Shown: piece after piece, positions 4,958 through 5,642 of the stretch
Layout: every line of letters starts with the position of its first letter
How positions within the stretch are numbered: the stretch's first letter is position 1
Source of the DNA: Anaerolineae bacterium
GTDB taxonomy: Bacteria; Chloroflexota; Anaerolineae; DUEN01
Assembly (NCBI GenBank): GCA_021159845.1
Contig: JAGHDS010000507.1
Span: 1 to 5,642 of the forward strand
Reading direction: 5' to 3'
Length of the DNA stretch: 5,642 nucleotides
Translations under genes and position numbers: made by a program
The notes under the pieces: generated by a model
Database searches by the model: none
What the model was told of the DNA's origin: nothing
The model's input: only the letters and a program-made list of their open reading frames with translations

Positions 4958-5530
4958 ATGACACGAAAGATCTTATATGAACATCGAACGCCGGTCGGGC
5001 AGCTTCTTCGTATCGTTCAGGGCGATCTGACCCAGGAGCCGGTGGATGCGATCGTCAACGCGGCGAATGGGAGGCTGGCTCACGGCGGTGGCGTGGCTGG
5101 CGCCATCGTCCGCAGGGGAGGCCATGAGATCCAGGAGGAGAGCGATCGCTGGGTGCAGGAGCATGGTCCAGTACGGACAGGATCTGCGGCCATCACGGGT
5201 GCCGGGAAGCTGCCCGCCCGGTACGTTATCCACGCTGTCGGTCCCGTCTGGCGCGGCCGTGGTGATGAGGATGAGCTTCTGGCCTCGGCTGTCACTTCGG
5301 CGCTGAGCCTGGCGGCCGAACACGGCCTGCAATCCGTCTCGCTGCCGGCCATCTCGTCGGGCATCTTCGGCTTCCCGAAGGAACGGGCCGCCCGCGTGAT
5401 CCTGGACGCGGTGGAACGGTTCCTCGCCGATCACCCCGATAGCTCGGTCCGTGAGGTTAACCTCTGCAACATTGACGATCTGACGGCGAACATCTTCCTG
5501 GAAGAGGCTCGACGGCGGTATGGAGGGTGA
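4958..5530 (+). CDS. Macro-domain protein (ADP-ribose-binding, Af1521-like)
   Basis: The 190-residue product is a single macro domain. It shows QGDLTQEPVDAIVNAAN (21-37), the nucleotide loop HGGGVAGAI (42-50), a central YVIHAVGPVW (89-98), the phosphate loop SLPAISSGIFGFP (128-140) and a closing helix. Macro domains bind ADP-ribose, and many hydrolyse ADP-ribose from proteins, O-acetyl-ADP-ribose or DNA. The glycine loop has Ala47 where MacroD-type hydrolases carry aspartate (GGVD), resembling the archaeal Af1521 form, so catalytic ability is uncertain. ATG 4958 is chosen because AAGGAGGG at 4946-4953 precedes it by 4 nt; upstream in-frame codons have no such support. It begins 61 nt after the helicase stop with no terminator between, so co-transcription is plausible, hinting at an ADP-ribose step linked to DNA repair. 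Confidence 0.95.
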   Translation: MTRKILYEHRTPVGQLLRIVQGDLTQEPVDAIVNAANGRLAHGGGVAGAIVRRGGHEIQEESDRWVQEHGPVRTGSAAITGAGKLPARYVIHAVGPVWRGRGDEDELLASAVTSALSLAAEHGLQSVSLPAISSGIFGFPKERAARVILDAVERFLADHPDSSVREVNLCNIDDLTANIFLEEARRRYGG

Positions 5531-5618
5531 CAGCCGATTCCAAAGGTGTCAAGTAATATACAGCGGAGATGAGAGATCCAGCCTTGAACCTAAGGAACAT
5601 GGAAGGAGCAAACAGGCC
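5531..5618. other. Short intergenic gap after the macro-domain gene
   Basis: The 88 nt hold no clear terminator. An AT-rich TAATATACA at 5554-5562 could be a -10 element (TATACA at 5557-5562), but no good -35 stands 16-18 nt upstream. AAGGAG at 5603-5608 is a ribosome-binding site for the next gene. Confidence 0.35.
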
Positions 5619-5642
5619 ATGAAGCTTATGATGTTTTCCAAA
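5619..5642 (+). CDS. Start of an unidentified gene, cut by the window edge
   Basis: ATG at 5619 follows AAGGAG (5603-5608) by 10 nt and opens a frame reading MKLMMFSK before the window ends. Eight residues do not identify a family. Similar openings occur in sugar phosphate isomerase/epimerase-like TIM barrels and in fumarylacetoacetate hydrolase-type proteins, but this is only a hint. Confidence 0.6.

Noticed and set aside
1..5642. CRISPR arrays, insertion sequences, tRNA or rRNA genes
   Set aside because: No regularly spaced repeats, transposase motifs, terminal inverted repeats or cloverleaf patterns were seen on reading both strands.

Overview
The window reads as a GC-rich bacterial chromosome segment with every recognisable gene on the + strand. 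The bS21 and IF-1 sequences, their pairing as rpsU-infA away from a large ribosomal-protein cluster, and a DksA/TraR-type zinc-finger gene next to a UvrD-type helicase carrying an internal DnaQ-like exonuclease suggest a Chloroflexota-like organism. That assignment is an inference from protein character, not a database result.

Region 1-362 is the regulatory front of a translation operon. A perfect sigma70-type promoter (TTGACA, 17-nt spacer, TATAAT, plus an extended -10 TG) at 73-101 starts a leader of about 250 nt. The leader holds a 5' hairpin (109-136), a long-range 8-bp helix (142-149 with 248-255) and a strong intrinsic terminator (245-283). The 5' arm of the terminator is the same segment used by the long-range helix, so the two structures exclude each other, as in transcription attenuators and riboswitches. 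I could not match the leader to a known family. The first gene behind it, rpsU (bS21, 363-572), has no ATG/GTG/TTG in frame. It appears to start at an ATT codon behind an 8-nt extended Shine-Dalgarno sequence. infA (IF-1, 683-913) follows after a hairpin-containing spacer.

Region 914-1343 is noncoding: overlapping alternative hairpins after infA, a terminator-like hairpin at 1150-1181, then a C-poor G/T-rich tract leading to a perfect Shine-Dalgarno. The 109-residue DksA/TraR-like C4 zinc-finger protein (1344-1673) is followed by a strong intrinsic terminator (1706-1742).

Region 1768-4896 encodes a 1042-residue protein in which all core SF1A (UvrD/PcrA) helicase motifs bracket a complete DEDDh (DnaQ-type) 3'-5' exonuclease domain placed between helicase motifs IVa and V, where UvrD/PcrA carry their 2B subdomain. 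About 100 unassigned residues precede the exonuclease. A 190-residue macro-domain protein (4958-5530) follows 61 nt later with a strong Shine-Dalgarno, and a further gene begins at 5619 and runs off the window.

Functionally the window has a translation-initiation module (bS21 and IF-1, apparently under attenuation control), a putative transcription modulator, and a DNA-processing/ADP-ribose module (helicase-exonuclease and macro domain). The most interesting items are the undescribed-looking rpsU leader, the ATT start, and the nested helicase-exonuclease architecture.
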